Shown: positions 6,894-7,800 of the stretch, in pieces
How positions within the stretch are numbered: the first letter of the stretch is position 1
How the letters are laid out: each line of letters starts with the position of its first letter
Assembly (NCBI GenBank): GCA_030529305.1
Contig: JAUMXD010000066.1
Location: forward strand, 1 to 7,800
Length of the DNA: 7,800 bases
Direction of reading: 5' to 3'
DNA from: Allobrachymonas sp.
GTDB lineage: Bacteria > Pseudomonadota > Gammaproteobacteria > Burkholderiales > Burkholderiaceae
Program-made: the position numbers and the translations under genes
The notes under the pieces: model-generated
What the model was told of the DNA's origin: nothing
The model's database searches: none
The model's input: only the letters and a program-made list of their open reading frames with translations

Positions 6894-7256
6894 TCAGTGT
6901 CTGCGGTCGCGCAGCAGCATCAGGGCAGCGGCCAAAGCAGCGCCGATACCCGCAGCAATCGCGACCGATTTGAGCGGCTGCTCTTCCACATAGTGCACGG
7001 TGGCGTCACCAGCGCGCTCAATGCCACGCTTGGCGCTGTGCTGCAGATCAACGGCCTTGTCCAAACCGCGGCGCGCATAGTGGTTGGCACGCTCAGTCAG
7101 GGCGTCCAGCGCCTCAACAGCGCGATCGCGTGCAACGGCGATTTTGTCACTGGCCGCATCCAGCGCTTCGGCTGCCGAACGCTTGGCTTTTTCTGCGGCG
7201 TGTTGGCCAGCAGCTGCAGCTTCGTCAATGATTTTCTCTGCGTCGTTCTTCATCAT
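6894..7256 (-). CDS. DUF883 family protein, ElaB/YgaM/YqjD-like, C-terminal membrane anchor
   Basis: A 120-residue protein with a long charged, Ala-rich helical region (about 3-85) and a short C-terminal segment with YVEEQPLKS (89-97), a hydrophobic Ala/Gly-rich membrane span (about 97-115) and a final LRDRRH. This layout is typical of DUF883; E. coli relatives ElaB and YqjD sit in the inner membrane and YqjD binds ribosomes in stationary phase. That role is not shown here. The reading frame opens with three closely spaced ATGs (7262, 7256, 7253). GAGGAG at 7265-7270 lies only 2 nt from the first but 8 nt from the second, so 7256 is preferred. A promoter lies just upstream and a strong terminator just downstream, so it is probably a single-gene transcript. 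Confidence 0.85.
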   Translation of the reverse strand: MMKNDAEKIIDEAAAAGQHAAEKAKRSAAEALDAASDKIAVARDRAVEALDALTERANHYARRGLDKAVDLQHSAKRGIERAGDATVHYVEEQPLKSVAIAAGIGAALAAALMLLRDRRH

Positions 7257-7264
7257 AGTCATGA

Positions 7265-7273
7265 CTCCTCTTT
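7265..7273 (-). promoter_or_regulatory. Shine-Dalgarno sequence deciding the DUF883 start
   Basis: Read on the minus strand this is AAAGAGGAG, the best ribosome binding site in the window. Its 8-nt distance to ATG 7256 is ideal, whereas the outer ATG at 7262 would be too close. Confidence 0.75.
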
Positions 7274-7298
7274 AAGGTTGAATGCAAGGGCCATGTCT

Positions 7299-7326
7299 AT
7301 TATGGGGCTTTGCCCCAGCAATTCAA
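7299..7326 (-). promoter_or_regulatory. Sigma-70-type promoter for the DUF883 gene with an inverted repeat in its spacer
   Basis: On the minus strand, -35 TTGAAT (7321-7326) and -10 CATAAT (7299-7304) are separated by 16 bp. Transcription should start near 7292, leaving a leader of about 36 nt before ATG 7256. The spacer holds GGGGC-TTT-GCCCC (7304-7316), an inverted repeat that just overlaps the -10 and is well placed for a repressor. The hexamer matches are by eye. Confidence 0.55.
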
Positions 7327-7480
7327 GGGCAAAAAATGCTTTTTCGTGGCAAATACCTAGGCGATACATGATTTTTTCTCGCTTTCGGCCCAGTACGCGC
7401 CACGTTCGCATGCCGCAGCCGCCCCCATTCACCCACATGCCCCTGCTCAACTCGCCACAACGCCCTTGGCAGCGACAGGA

Positions 7481-7507
7481 CATTAGTTAAGACAAGGCAT
7501 CAGTTAA
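7481..7507 (+). repeat. Direct repeat just upstream of mutS
   Basis: CATTAGTTAA (7481-7490) and CATCAGTTAA (7498-7507) match at 9 of 10 positions with a 17-bp offset. They lie 11-37 bp before the mutS ATG in a locally AT-rich patch. They could include promoter elements (TAAATT at 7505-7510 resembles a -10) or a regulator site. Confidence 0.4.
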
Positions 7508-7517
7508 ATTAGCGCCC

Positions 7518-7800
7518 ATGTCTGCCACCGAAAAAACAAACGAAACCCACACGCCGATGATGCAGCAGTACCTGCAAATCAAGGCCCAGCACCCGCACAC
7601 CCTGCTGTTTTACCGCATGGGTGATTTTTACGAACTGTTTTACGACGATGCCATCAAGGCCGCGCGCCTGCTGGGCATCACGCTCACGCAGCGCGGGCAA
7701 TCTGCAGGCCAGCCCGTGGTGATGGCCGGTGTGCCCGTGCACGCGGTTGAAAACTATCTGGCCAAGCTGATTCAGATGGGCGAATCGGTCGCCATTGGCG
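7518..7800 (+). CDS. mutS: DNA mismatch repair protein MutS (N-terminal part; runs off the right edge)
   Basis: MutS is the mismatch sensor of post-replicative repair; it binds mispaired DNA as a dimer and recruits MutL with ATP. Only the first 94 codons are present, all in the mismatch-binding domain [10 protein letters not shown] (11-19), [22 protein letters not shown] (29-45) and [14 protein letters not shown] (71-84) follow the proteobacterial MutS pattern closely. Phe37 and Glu39 are the F-x-E residues that stack on and contact the mismatched base. ATG 7518 is the start: an in-frame TAA lies at 7488-7490 and no earlier start codon intervenes, and the MSA...HTPMMQQYL opening agrees with E. 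coli MutS. No Shine-Dalgarno sequence is visible in the 15 bases before the ATG. The ATPase domain is outside the window. Confidence 0.97.
   Translation, partial: MSATEKTNETHTPMMQQYLQIKAQHPHTLLFYRMGDFYELFYDDAIKAARLLGITLTQRGQSAGQPVVMAGVPVHAVENYLAKLIQMGESVAIG

Noticed and set aside
7342..7376. A possible plus-strand promoter for mutS (TTTTTC, then GATACA-like)
   Set aside because: Both hexamers are poor matches; I could not choose it over other weak candidates in the region.
6723..7490. A 255-codon plus-strand open frame spanning the terminator, DUF883 gene and its promoter
   Set aside because: It runs through a strong terminator, lies antisense to a gene with a good ribosome site, and has no family features.
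1..7800. CRISPR array, tRNA/rRNA genes, insertion sequences or a defence island
   Set aside because: No regularly spaced repeats, cloverleaf-type sequence, transposase motifs or terminal inverted repeats were seen; all sizeable genes are housekeeping types.

Overview
The window reads as chromosomal core DNA from a GC-rich betaproteobacterium, most likely order Burkholderiales and probably family Comamonadaceae. This is inferred from the strong G/C bias at third codon positions, the PIN-PhoH architecture, the fused PabB-PabC enzyme and a MutS N-terminus that closely follows the proteobacterial pattern. I see no transposase, phage gene, CRISPR array, tRNA or rRNA, and no clear sign of recent gene transfer.

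Layout from left to right: (1) positions 1-1112, minus strand, hold the N-terminal 370 codons of a YcbB/LdtD-type L,D-transpeptidase whose catalytic end lies beyond the left edge; (2) 1113-1518 is a divergent intergenic region with a 15-bp palindrome and only weak promoter-like signals; (3) 1519-3213, plus strand, encode a PIN-PhoH ATPase/ribonuclease with a long basic Ala/Pro-rich N-terminal tail; (4) 3214-3461 is intergenic and begins with a perfect 12-bp palindrome just after the phoH stop; (5) 3462-5681, plus strand, encode a fused aminodeoxychorismate synthase component I / aminodeoxychorismate lyase for p-aminobenzoate and folate; (6) 5682-5864 is a convergent intergenic region with several nested inverted repeats; (7) 5865-6611, minus strand, encode the pseudouridine synthase RluA; (8) 6612-6893 is intergenic and carries a hairpin and a strong bidirectional intrinsic terminator; (9) 6894-7256, minus strand, encode a small DUF883 (ElaB/YqjD-like) tail-anchored protein, with a recognisable promoter and Shine-Dalgarno sequence; (10) 7257-7517 is a divergent region; (11) 7518 to the right edge, plus strand, is the 5' end of mutS.

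The genes look like independent housekeeping units (cell wall cross-linking, RNA metabolism, folate synthesis, rRNA/tRNA modification, stress-associated membrane protein, mismatch repair) and not like one operon or one system. Adjacent genes are mostly divergent or convergent and separated by 180-410 bp. I did not find a convincing undescribed system. The most interesting points are the low-complexity insertions in the PabB half of the fusion, the disordered basic tail on the PIN-PhoH protein, the inverted repeat inside the DUF883 promoter, and the start region of mutS, which lacks a Shine-Dalgarno sequence.
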